NCBI RefSeq assembly: GCF_021107415.1
Contig: NZ_JAIOSW010000430.1
Coordinates: 1-9,950, forward strand
Reading direction: 5' to 3'
From: Desulfobacula sp.
GTDB lineage: Bacteria > Desulfobacterota > Desulfobacteria > Desulfobacterales > Desulfobacteraceae
Length of the DNA stretch: 9,950 nt
Shown piece by piece: positions 1-6,366 of this stretch (its first letter is position 1; each line of letters starts with the position of its first letter). The position numbers and the translations under genes were made by a program. Under the pieces are notes generated by a model. The model had not been told where the DNA came from. It saw only the letters and a list, made by a program, of their open reading frames with translations, and did no database searches.

Positions 1-158
1 ATATCTGTATGCTGGGAGCCCTGATTGGTGTATCCGGGTTAATCAAGCCTGAATCCATTCTGAAAGTTCTTGAAACCACCATTCCTGAAGATTTTATGGA
101 AATGAATAAAAAAGCCCTGGATCTGGGCATGGCAATGGGTGAAAAAGAAAAATATTAG
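1..158 (+). CDS. 2-oxoacid:ferredoxin oxidoreductase, gamma subunit (3' end only)
   Basis: Partial gene cut by the left window edge. The reading frame starts at base 3 and gives 51 residues before TAG at 156-158. The visible peptide runs from ICMLGALIGVSGLIKPES to a Lys-rich end (MGEKEKY). A small hydrophobic 'LGAL.GV.G' segment, then 'ES....L', then 'MNKKALDLG' is the typical C-terminal end of the gamma subunit of 2-oxoglutarate/pyruvate-type ferredoxin oxidoreductases. In those enzymes this subunit forms the domain II/III-like module of a cytoplasmic TPP-dependent complex that oxidises 2-oxoacids to acyl-CoA and reduces ferredoxin. Substrate (2-oxoglutarate, pyruvate, indolepyruvate or branched-chain 2-oxoacid) cannot be decided from this fragment. 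The other subunit genes are expected just to the left. A strong hairpin terminator at 211-248 marks this as the last gene of its transcript. The family is recognised from recall of the C-terminal pattern, not from a search. Confidence 0.72.
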   Translation, partial: ICMLGALIGVSGLIKPESILKVLETTIPEDFMEMNKKALDLGMAMGEKEKY

Positions 159-210
159 TGCCTCCCCCAGGAGTAAGATAGGGTTAAAATTAGGATAAAA
201 CGCAAAACAT

Positions 211-248
211 AACAAAGCCTGTGCAGTATTATTGCAACAGGCTTTGTT
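211..248. terminator. Bidirectional hairpin terminator
   Basis: Perfect 12-bp arms AACAAAGCCTGT (211-222) and ACAGGCTTTGTT (237-248) enclose a 14-base loop. The plus strand continues TATATTT. The minus strand continues into a T-rich stretch (ATGTTTTGCGTTTT). The hairpin lies between the stop of the left-hand plus-strand gene and the stop of the convergent gene at 253-540, only 4 bases beyond the latter, so it probably serves both. Confidence 0.85.
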
Positions 249-252
249 ATAT

Positions 253-540
253 TTAATTGTCTTTTGAAGTCGGTGTTAAGGGACTGGCTGCTGGAAAAAG
301 ATCTTCCAGGTTCAGGCCTTTAATTTTCTTTAAGCAGTCTTCCAGTGCTTTTTGCCCATCTTCACCTGCCCCCTGATGTTCCGGTTTTGCCACAATATTA
401 ACCAGATTCGGTACCGCAATAAAATTTCCTGCCAGGTTTCCCTGAATTTTTTCATGCACATCAATATAAATCATTCTCCCGTTTCTGATCAGATTATATC
501 TTGAAACCTTTGTCAGAATATCATTTTGATGAAGCTCCAT
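253..540 (-). CDS. Small protein of unknown function (95 aa)
   Basis: I do not recognise this family. It begins ATG at 540 and is preceded on its own strand by AAGGAG (551-556) with a 10-base spacer, so the start is well supported and the frame is probably a real gene. The protein has no signal peptide and no membrane segment. The first 55 residues (MELHQNDIL...VNIVAKPEH) look like a compact mixed alpha/beta or beta-rich unit with 'GRMIYIDVHEKI' and 'GNFIAVPNLVNIV' strands. A Gly/Gln-rich turn follows, then a charged helix (KALEDCLKKIKG) and a Pro/Ser/Thr-rich tail. There are no Cys pairs or nucleotide-binding motifs. It converges on the ferredoxin oxidoreductase gene and shares its terminator. 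Its 5' side abuts the 18-bp tandem array: the last two bases of the array (559-560) lie 3 bases from the Shine-Dalgarno. Any transcript started beyond 649 would therefore carry the five repeats in its leader. Confidence 0.75.
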   Translation of the reverse strand: MELHQNDILTKVSRYNLIRNGRMIYIDVHEKIQGNLAGNFIAVPNLVNIVAKPEHQGAGEDGQKALEDCLKKIKGLNLEDLFPAASPLTPTSKDN

Positions 541-558
541 TTTCTTATTTCTCCTTTT

Positions 559-648
559 ACGTGTGACCTTCAGGTTACGTGTGACCTTCAGGTTACGTGT
601 GACCTTCAGGTTACGTGTGACCTTCAGGTTACGTGTGACCTTCAGGTT
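559..648 (+). repeat. Five perfect tandem copies of an 18-bp unit
   Basis: Five uninterrupted identical copies of ACGTGTGACCTTCAGGTT lie at 559-576, 577-594, 595-612, 613-630 and 631-648. The array is followed by ATATTTTTTT. There are no spacers, so this is not a CRISPR array. Within and across the unit is a hyphenated dyad GTgACCT-TC-AGGTtAC (one mismatched pair in 7-bp arms), which could be a dimer-protein binding site. The 2-base centre is too tight for an RNA hairpin loop of that exact form. Identical solitary copies occur at 4097-4114 and 9836-9853, all on the plus strand. The array lies in the divergent interval between the small minus-strand gene and the aminotransferase gene. Confidence 0.97.
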
Positions 649-778
649 ATATTTTTTTAAGAAAATTTACACACTTTAATCGAGTTTGCAAGAGCTTTGT
701 TTAACTTTGGCTTTGAAAACACCTGTATCCCTGTAATGAGCGCCAATGCGCTGAGAAAATAATTACTGGTTGATCATA

Positions 779-808
779 CTGGCATTTGATAAAAATATTT
801 AGTATAAG
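779..808 (+). promoter_or_regulatory. Possible sigma-70 promoter for the aminotransferase
   Basis: CTGGCA (779-784; 4 of 6 to TTGACA) and TATAAG (803-808; 5 of 6 to TATAAT) are separated by 18 bp, about 50 bp before the chosen start. This is a weak match in very AT-rich DNA. The rest of the 649-857 gap holds a short hairpin, AGCGC-CAAT-GCGCT (739-752), and nothing else I can name. Confidence 0.25.
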
Positions 809-857
809 ACGGCAGATATATTGTAAAAAAATCTTTCTAAAAAGGAGACTGCTGCCA

Positions 858-2201
858 ATGATGAAACAGGCAAATCCATCGACTCTGTTCTCTCTTGATC
901 CTTCCCGTAATTACCCTGTCCTTGTCCGTGGCAAGGGAGTTTATCTCTATGATGATCAGGGCAAACAATACCTGGATGCTGCCGCTGGCATTGGTGTGGT
1001 GGCTGCTGGTTACGGTCGCAAAAAAATTGTAACTGCCATGGCAGCCCAAGCTCTGGAATTGCCCTATGTGGCATCCAATATTTTTGGTAACGTGCCTGCA
1101 TCCCGGCTGGCTAAAAGAATTGCCAGGCTCATGCCCTCTGACATCACCTCTATCCATTTTACATCGGGCGGTTCAGAGGCAGTGGAGGCAGCCATCAAGA
1201 TCTGCCGACAGTATTTTTTTGACCGTGACATGCCCGACAAACATATTCTTATCGCCCGCCAGACCAGTTATCATGGTGCCACCTTGGGAGCGCTTTCTGC
1301 CACCGGCTATGTGGGCCGACGTAAAAAATTCCTGCCACTGCTTTTAGACTGGCCCCATATACCTCCGGCATACTGCTACCGTTGTCCCTTTGATGACACT
1401 TACCCCGGCTGCGATTTGGCCTGCGCGCACGCTCTGGAAAAAACAATCCTTGAAGTTGGAGCAAAAAAGGTCATGGGATTTATTGCAGAACCGATTGTGG
1501 GAGCGGCTGGCGGAGCGCTGGTTCCACCTCCGGACTACTGGCCGATAATCCGCGACATTTGCAACCGGCATGAAGTACTTCTGATTGCTGATGAGGTGCT
1601 GACAGGTTTTGGTCGAACAGGAAAACCATTTGCCTTGGAACACTGGAACGTGGCTCCGGACCTGGTAGTTATGGCCAAGGGTATCAGCAGCGGGTATGCT
1701 CCCCTGGGTGCTATCGGTGTCAGCCGCTCAATCAGAATGTTTTTCGAATCCAAACAAATGCCCTTGGATCATATTTTCACTTTTGCGGCCAACCCGATCT
1801 CAACATCGGCTGCTTCAGCAGCTCTGGACATCCTGGAAGAGGAAAGTCTTGTCCAAAATGCCGCTATTATTGGCGAGTACATGTTCCAGCGCCTGGAAAC
1901 GCTTAAAAAACATGCCATGGTGGGCGACATCCGTGGTTTAGGCCTGCTTGCCGGCATTGAATTTGTCCGGGACAGAAGCATGCGAACGCCGTTTCCGCAC
2001 CAGGCGGGAATATCTAAATTGATCGGCAGTATTGCCCTGAAAAATGGACTGGTGACCTATCCTGGCGGAGGCGTTGCAGATGGCACAGCAGGCGACATCC
2101 TTTCGCTTTTTCCGCCACTGATATTCACACACGACCATGTGGATGAAATGGTGAAAAAACTGGATGCAACCCTGAATGAAGTCGCCAGCATTGCAACATA
2201 A
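858..2201 (+). CDS. Class III (omega-type) PLP-dependent aminotransferase
   Basis: A 447-residue cytoplasmic fold-type I transaminase that moves an amino group between an omega-amino acid (or similar) and a 2-oxoacid. Start ATG 858 is chosen because AGGAG (843-847) lies 10 bases before it. The frame is open back to a TTG at 786, which has no ribosome binding site and precedes the family's usual N-terminus. Family marks in order: 'GVYLYDDQGKQYLDAAAGIGV' type entry (27-47, split here by my reading), SGGSEA phosphate-binding turn (103-108), YHG (138-140), AEPIVG (210-215), DEV with PLP-pyridine Asp245, FGRTG (251-255), and Schiff-base Lys274 in AKG. The length is normal for the class. An unusual four-Cys cluster, C173-X2-C176-X8-C185-X3-C189, sits in the middle. 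The gene precedes a PanP-like aspartate decarboxylase by 101 bp on the same strand, which suggests beta-alanine as a substrate. GABA, acetylornithine, taurine or other amines are not excluded. It looks clearly more GC-rich than the kinase genes to the right. Confidence 0.88.
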   Translation: MMKQANPSTLFSLDPSRNYPVLVRGKGVYLYDDQGKQYLDAAAGIGVVAAGYGRKKIVTAMAAQALELPYVASNIFGNVPASRLAKRIARLMPSDITSIHFTSGGSEAVEAAIKICRQYFFDRDMPDKHILIARQTSYHGATLGALSATGYVGRRKKFLPLLLDWPHIPPAYCYRCPFDDTYPGCDLACAHALEKTILEVGAKKVMGFIAEPIVGAAGGALVPPPDYWPIIRDICNRHEVLLIADEVLTGFGRTGKPFALEHWNVAPDLVVMAKGISSGYAPLGAIGVSRSIRMFFESKQMPLDHIFTFAANPISTSAASAALDILEEESLVQNAAIIGEYMFQRLETLKKHAMVGDIRGLGLLAGIEFVRDRSMRTPFPHQAGISKLIGSIALKNGLVTYPGGGVADGTAGDILSLFPPLIFTHDHVDEMVKKLDATLNEVASIAT

Positions 2202-2235
2202 TATAACAAATTCCATCATGATGTAAGGATGATAA

Positions 2236-2261
2236 TTGACTATTACAGATTTATGTATAAT
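2236..2261 (+). promoter_or_regulatory. Possible promoter for the decarboxylase gene
   Basis: TTGACT (2236-2241) and a perfect TATAAT (2256-2261) occur in the 101-bp gap before the decarboxylase. The spacer is only 14 bp, which is too short for standard use. A looser -10 (TAATTA, 2258-2263) would give 16 bp. No hairpin terminator separates the two genes, so read-through from the aminotransferase is also possible. Confidence 0.2.
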
Positions 2262-2302
2262 TATACAAAAAAATTAAAAAAACCGGGTTAAAAAAATAAA
2301 CC

Positions 2303-3922
2303 GTGACAAAAATAAAAAACAGGCCGCCTTCTCTTGTTGCTGACTGGGATACCCTTCACAGAGTATTTATCAGACCCGAAGATGAAAGCTGCAGAAAAAC
2401 CCTTGTCAAATATATGGAACAAATTCTGTTTGGCCTTCATGATTTTTTGAACAAGCATGTCGGAGTGACCGAAGAAATCAGCCTGATTAAACTGGCTGAA
2501 GACTACACAGATACAAAGATCAATAAAAATCCGCAAAAAAAACTGGCCGATGTGATCAAAGATATCATCGATGAAATTGCACCTAGAGCTGTCAATGTCG
2601 CTTCCCCTTATTTTATCGGTCACATGACGTCTGCCATCCCTTTTTTCATGGTGCACTTAAAAGCCATCACTGCCGCTTTAAACCAGAATGTAATCAAACT
2701 TGAAACCTCAAAGGTCTTATCCTTACTGGAAAAACAGGTCCTTGCCAAAATGCATAGGATGATTTTCAACTTTGATGAACACTTTTATCTTGAGCATGTC
2801 CAGAATACAGAAACATCCCTGGGCGTTTTTACAACCGGCGGTACCACAGCAAACCTCACTGCTCTGTGGGTGGCCAGAAACAAACTATTCCCTCCAAAGG
2901 AAAATTTTGAAAGCATAGAAAAAAATGGCGTTTTTGAAGCTATGAAAGCGCACAATCTTGAGAGAACCGTGGTCCTTGTCTCAAAAAGAGGTCATTTTTC
3001 CTTAAGAAAAGCAGGGGGTATCCTGGGTTTAGGGAATCAAAACATACTCCCCATAGATGTCGACTCAAACAGAAGTATTGACTTGATAAAACTTGAAAAC
3101 ATAATCAAAGAACTTCAGACAGACAAAAAAACAAAGATCATGGCCATCGTCGGCATTGCAGGTGCCACTGAGACAGGAATTGTTGATCCCTTACCAAAAC
3201 TTGCAGATATTTGTAAAACCCAGGGCATTCATTTCCATGTGGATGCCGCCTGGGGAGGGCCTGTGCTGTTATCTGAAAAGTATAGCCATCTTTTAAAGGG
3301 TATTGAAAGAGCGGACTCTGTCACCATTGACTGTCACAAACAATTTTACATGCCCATGACCTCGGGCATGGTTTATTTTAAAGATCCCAAAGCCCTGGAC
3401 CAGATTGTATACCATTCAAGATATGTCAACAGACCCGGCAGTGTTGACCTGGGGATAAAAACCCTTGAAGGGTCAAGAGAAGCCAATTCCCTGATCCTTG
3501 ACAGCGTCCTTAAAATAATGGGGTCAAAAGGATATGCTTTGATGATTGAACATGGGATTGAAACAGCCGGACAATTTGCAAAAATGATCGAAAGAAGAAG
3601 CCTGTTTCAACTGGTTACCAGACCCCAGTTGAATATTTTGACTTACAGGGTTGTCCCCGTGGACATGCAAAAAAAACTGGAAGCCGCCGGCAAAGAAGAG
3701 CGGCAAAGACTTAATGCCATCCTGGATGACATCAATGTTAAAATCCAAAGAATTCAAAGGGAAGCCGGAAAAAGCTTTGTGTCACGAACCCGTCTGAAAA
3801 TTTCTCCGGATGACCATCACAACAGCGTTGTGTTAAGATCCGTTATTATGAATCCAATGACCAATGTTGATATTCTTGATGAAATCCTTGATGAGCAGGA
3901 ATCCATTTTCCATAATCTTTAA
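2303..3922 (+). CDS. panP: PLP-dependent aspartate 1-decarboxylase, PanP-like (group II decarboxylase)
   Basis: A 539-residue soluble PLP enzyme. Along its whole length it resembles the PanP-type aspartate 1-decarboxylases of Vibrio and relatives as I recall them, which make beta-alanine for pantothenate in place of pyruvoyl PanD. Visible marks: ASPYFIGHMTSAIP (100-113), QN...K.ETSK (128-137), TTGGTTANLTALWVARN (177-193), substrate-side His in RGHFS (229-233), HVDAAWGG with PLP Asp314 (312-319), and Schiff-base Lys346 in TIDCHKQ (341-347). The C-terminal block ETGKSFVSR-type signature appears as EAGKSFVSRTRL (487-498). The length matches the family (about 540-550). The start is GTG at 2303. 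An in-frame TAA at 2297-2299 rules out any earlier start, and the next Met (38) would cut conserved sequence. No Shine-Dalgarno is visible, so translation may be weak or depend on an AT-rich unstructured leader. Glutamate decarboxylase activity is the main alternative, but the PanP-type motifs make aspartate more likely. Confidence 0.82.
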   Translation: MTKIKNRPPSLVADWDTLHRVFIRPEDESCRKTLVKYMEQILFGLHDFLNKHVGVTEEISLIKLAEDYTDTKINKNPQKKLADVIKDIIDEIAPRAVNVASPYFIGHMTSAIPFFMVHLKAITAALNQNVIKLETSKVLSLLEKQVLAKMHRMIFNFDEHFYLEHVQNTETSLGVFTTGGTTANLTALWVARNKLFPPKENFESIEKNGVFEAMKAHNLERTVVLVSKRGHFSLRKAGGILGLGNQNILPIDVDSNRSIDLIKLENIIKELQTDKKTKIMAIVGIAGATETGIVDPLPKLADICKTQGIHFHVDAAWGGPVLLSEKYSHLLKGIERADSVTIDCHKQFYMPMTSGMVYFKDPKALDQIVYHSRYVNRPGSVDLGIKTLEGSREANSLILDSVLKIMGSKGYALMIEHGIETAGQFAKMIERRSLFQLVTRPQLNILTYRVVPVDMQKKLEAAGKEERQRLNAILDDINVKIQRIQREAGKSFVSRTRLKISPDDHHNSVVLRSVIMNPMTNVDILDEILDEQESIFHNL

Positions 3923-4025
3923 AACCCCTGAGACAGGTCTGCCATCTATATAGCCAGGATGATCGCAAGTGTATTTAAAAACTGTAGCTATCCCGAGGGG
4001 TAAGAGGCAATACTTTGGGCCTAAA

Positions 4026-4053
4026 CTTTATCGGACATCCATGTCCGATAAAG
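4026..4053. repeat. 28-bp near-perfect palindrome
   Basis: Arms CTTTATCGGACAT (4026-4038) and ATGTCCGATAAAG (4041-4053) are perfect 13-bp inverted repeats around a central CC. No T-run follows on either strand, so it is not a classical intrinsic terminator, although it lies 104 bp beyond the decarboxylase stop and could block exonucleases or transcription. The near-continuous dyad also suits a dimeric DNA-binding protein. Confidence 0.9.
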
Positions 4054-4058
4054 AGGTG

Positions 4059-4096
4059 AAATCGCTGCTCCCGGCGTCGTGCCTCCGCAGCGATTT
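4059..4096. repeat. Hairpin with 10-bp arms abutting the 18-mer
   Basis: AAATCGCTGC (4059-4068) and GCAGCGATTT (4087-4096) are perfect inverted repeats around an 18-base GC-rich loop. The right arm ends exactly where the solitary 18-mer begins (4097), giving a palindrome-hairpin-repeat composite from 4026 to 4114. Confidence 0.85.
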
Positions 4097-4114
4097 ACGT
4101 GTGACCTTCAGGTT
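4097..4114 (+). repeat. Solitary copy of the 18-bp repeat
   Basis: An exact match to ACGTGTGACCTTCAGGTT, in the same orientation as the five-copy array at 559-648. It is preceded by ATTT and followed by A, as is the copy at 9836, so the shared block is slightly longer than 18 bp and begins and ends with TTA. Confidence 0.97.
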
Positions 4115-4295
4115 AAACCCGTCCAAAGCATCGCCTCTCACCCCTGCCTCTGCCGAGAACCCTTTAAGATCAAGTTATTATATTTTATTTACTGGAATAT
4201 GAAAAAATGCATATTTTGTTGCCTCAGGTCCATATATTTGAATCGGAAATTTTTACATAAAAAAACTTCATATACAATATGTGGGGGTAGCTAAG

Positions 4296-4377
4296 TTTTG
4301 TCTGGACTGAGCCTTTAAAATGCCAGTGAACGGTGACAAATAGGGCCTCATCCTAAGCTGTTATAGACAAAAGGCTC
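4296..4377. other. Interleaved complementary blocks (pseudoknot-like order)
   Basis: TTTTGTCT (4296-4303) is complementary to AGACAAAA (4365-4372), and GAGCCTTT (4309-4316) is complementary to AAAGGCTC (4370-4377). The order is A-B-A'-B', so the two stems cannot nest. They would form either alternative hairpins or an H-type pseudoknot with a 3-base overlap. No gene lies here and no covarying relatives are available, so an RNA is only a possibility. Confidence 0.35.
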
Positions 4378-4378
4378 G

Positions 4379-4390
4379 CCCGTGGACGGG
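4379..4390. other. Short GC hairpin
   Basis: CCCGT-GG-ACGGG forms a compact stem (CCCG, loop TGGA, CGGG) followed on the plus strand by GATCAATTTTCC. It could be a weak terminator for any plus-strand RNA from 4296-4377. An imperfect AT-rich dyad with TTCCTT/AAGGAA arms (4399-4404 and 4422-4427) follows directly. Confidence 0.4.
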
Positions 4391-4524
4391 GATCAATTTT
4401 CCTTGTTTAAAAATATTTTTTAAGGAATAAAATTCAAATTTGATGTGTAAAATAGAGTAAGGCTATTATTGTTGACAATTTATCAGAACAGTCTGCTTAA
4501 ATTGCTGTATATGCAATATGGGGA

Positions 4525-6285
4525 TTAGTGAATATCAGTATTATTTTCATCCGAAGCGGCATCAATATCAATAATTTTCCCTTTAAGATAATTTTTTGTT
4601 TTGTATTGTGTGATTTTCATAAGCTTTTTAGTAATAGTTCCTATTCGTTGACATTGGTCGAAAATTGCTTTGATATTTTTATATTGCTGTTTGTTTTCAG
4701 GTATGTCATTTAATAAAAGCTCTGAATATCCAGAGAGAGCCATCAGGGGTTGGTTAATCTCGTGGCACACTGCTCCTGTCATTTCAAGGACTCCCTGTAA
4801 TTTTTCTCGCCGTATATGTTCATTCTCAGCTTCTTTTTGTTTAGTCAAATCTGATAAACATATAATCAACACTTCCTGTTCATTAATTACTGTTTTAATT
4901 GTTGTTTTAAGTATCGGCATTTCTTCATTATTAAATGATAATAACATACAATCTAAAGGGTCTTGTGATATTTGGCTGTTATTTTTAACATCAACTGTAG
5001 GCTCAATTTCTAATATTAACTCAGTGTATTTACGGCCAACAATACGCTCGGATATACCATCTATCATTTTTGATGCTTGTGGATTGACACTTATTATTTT
5101 CTTGGAAAGTGCATTTACTATTAAAACTCCAGTAGGGAGGTGCTCTATTAATGCTTCTAACCTCTGTTTGCTTTCACTTAGTTCTTTGGTTTTTTCTTGG
5201 ATTATGAACTGTAGCCTTTTTCTTGAATATTTCCATGTTATAAATAATATACATTCCACTATCAGGAGAGCTAAAACAGCATAAATAATATTATATAAGA
5301 AATTTTTATTAAAAGCTTCCCAACGTTTTGAAGCATCCCTCCAAACAACAACAAGTCCACTTTGGGGTAAATTTTTGTTGATTGTACCTATATAATCTCG
5401 CAAAGGAAAAGTGCAAACTTGTAGTGGAGTATCCCATTTAACAAAAACGAAGCCTTCAGAATTGAGAAGAGGAAAAACTTCCGGAATTGATAAAATCTTT
5501 TTGATATCATCATGTGTGGCGGCTTCTATAAAAAAATTATCCACATGTAAATCGGGAGAAAAATGATTTTTTATAAAGTCTACCCACATATTCCTTTCCA
5601 CATGATTTTTTGTCAGCAAAACTCCAAATTCACATTCAACGCTACTCTGGAGGGTATTTAACAAAACCGTAAAAGAGGTGCCGGTTTCCAATGCGCCAAC
5701 ATGCTTTTTGTCACCAGTCAAACCATTTTTAACAAAGACAGGCACTACCCCTCTGATACCTGAATAAACTCTTCCTGTCTCAAACCCTTTTGTCGGTTTG
5801 AGTTTTACATTAGCATCCACAATTGTATGTCTTACATCGTCCATATTATCACCAAATTTATCAGGCCGGTGAACTCTTAAAAATGAGGTTGAACCAGGAC
5901 CCAAGTGGAAATGAAGTTGACGTGCATCATACATACTTGTCATATGTTCCCAACTTGGATTCACTAACTCAAACAGCCTTTTCCTGATTATTGCTGTTTT
6001 TTCTTTTCCAGGTCCGCCACCTTCCGATGCTACAACGCCTTTTCCTTCGTCAAACAATGTTGCGACCCTTGGATCATTCGCAATAAAAGTTGCAAGCTGC
6101 TGCATAGAGGTTGCTTTTGCGTCAAGAGTAATTTCAAAAATATTTTTTGCCTGTTGGGACCAATCCTCTATATCTTTGTACAGGGTTTTAAGGGATGCTT
6201 CATAATTGAGAAAAATAAAAATGATATCAGAAAGCACGATGAAGACAGATACTATAAAAAAACCTCTATTATTTTTGGTTAACAT
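4525..6285 (-). CDS. Membrane sensor protein: Cache-PAS-HisKA without a catalytic (ATPase) domain
   Basis: A 586-residue inner-membrane signalling protein. Domains in order: short cytoplasmic N-terminus; TM1 about 9-27; extracytoplasmic Cache-like sensor about 28-325, with the FHLGPGSTSFLRVHRPDKFG motif (126-145) and a GALETG strand resembling dCache_3-type double sensory domains; TM2 about 330-350; a charged linker/coiled coil (354-378); PAS about 376-480, ending 'CLSDLTKQKE'; and a HisKA-type dimerisation helix with H-box AVCHEINQPL and phosphoacceptor His508. After the second DHp helix the protein ends with KIIDIDAASDENNTDIH. There are no N, G1 or G2 boxes, and the downstream 600 bp contain none in any frame I inspected. 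It therefore cannot bind ATP as a normal histidine kinase does. It may receive phosphate in trans from another kinase or through a receiver, or act as a non-catalytic partner. It lies downstream of the hybrid kinase and the half receiver on the same strand. The Shine-Dalgarno before 6285 is poor. Confidence 0.85.
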   Translation of the reverse strand: MLTKNNRGFFIVSVFIVLSDIIFIFLNYEASLKTLYKDIEDWSQQAKNIFEITLDAKATSMQQLATFIANDPRVATLFDEGKGVVASEGGGPGKEKTAIIRKRLFELVNPSWEHMTSMYDARQLHFHLGPGSTSFLRVHRPDKFGDNMDDVRHTIVDANVKLKPTKGFETGRVYSGIRGVVPVFVKNGLTGDKKHVGALETGTSFTVLLNTLQSSVECEFGVLLTKNHVERNMWVDFIKNHFSPDLHVDNFFIEAATHDDIKKILSIPEVFPLLNSEGFVFVKWDTPLQVCTFPLRDYIGTINKNLPQSGLVVVWRDASKRWEAFNKNFLYNIIYAVLALLIVECILFITWKYSRKRLQFIIQEKTKELSESKQRLEALIEHLPTGVLIVNALSKKIISVNPQASKMIDGISERIVGRKYTELILEIEPTVDVKNNSQISQDPLDCMLLSFNNEEMPILKTTIKTVINEQEVLIICLSDLTKQKEAENEHIRREKLQGVLEMTGAVCHEINQPLMALSGYSELLLNDIPENKQQYKNIKAIFDQCQRIGTITKKLMKITQYKTKNYLKGKIIDIDAASDENNTDIH

Positions 6286-6366
6286 AATTCTAACCCAGAG
6301 AAATTTTTAAATGCAGGACAAAATATTTTAAACATATGTGAACCTTTGAGATTATAGATAGGATGA

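Larger units (their letters stand above)
3923..4524. other. Gene-free interval between convergent genes
   Basis: About 600 bases separate the ends of the decarboxylase gene and the convergent membrane sensor gene. Short open frames here (for example 3969-4202 from a GTG) run straight through palindromes and the 18-mer repeat and have no ribosome binding site or recognisable motif, so I do not call a gene. The interval holds the palindrome at 4026-4053, the hairpin at 4059-4096, the solitary 18-mer at 4097-4114, the complementary blocks at 4296-4377, a short GC hairpin at 4379-4390 and an AT-rich dyad at 4399-4427. The part from about 3985 to 4170 is more GC-rich than the DNA to its right. Confidence 0.7.

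Noticed and set aside
559..648. CRISPR array
   Set aside because: The 18-bp copies are contiguous with no spacers, and no cas gene is in the window.
786..857. Upstream TTG start for the aminotransferase (24 extra residues)
   Set aside because: There is no ribosome binding site before 786, and the extra residues are Lys/Ile-rich and atypical. ATG 858 has AGGAG at a good distance.
4026..4053. Intrinsic terminator for the decarboxylase gene
   Set aside because: The stem is strong but has no T-run after it on either strand and lies 104 bp beyond the stop codon, so it is listed as a palindrome only.
3969..4202. 77-codon plus-strand frame from GTG 3969 as a gene
   Set aside because: It runs through the palindrome, the hairpin and the 18-mer (whose translation LRVTFRL is a by-product of the repeat), has no ribosome binding site and shows no recognisable motif.
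4472..4500. Plus-strand promoter from a perfect TTGACA (4472-4477)
   Set aside because: No acceptable -10 lies 16-18 bp downstream, and it would drive only antisense RNA into the sensor gene.
4670..5284. 204-codon plus-strand frame as a gene
   Set aside because: It is fully inside the membrane sensor gene on the opposite strand, whose PAS, transmembrane and H-box motifs are clear. It is antisense shadow coding.
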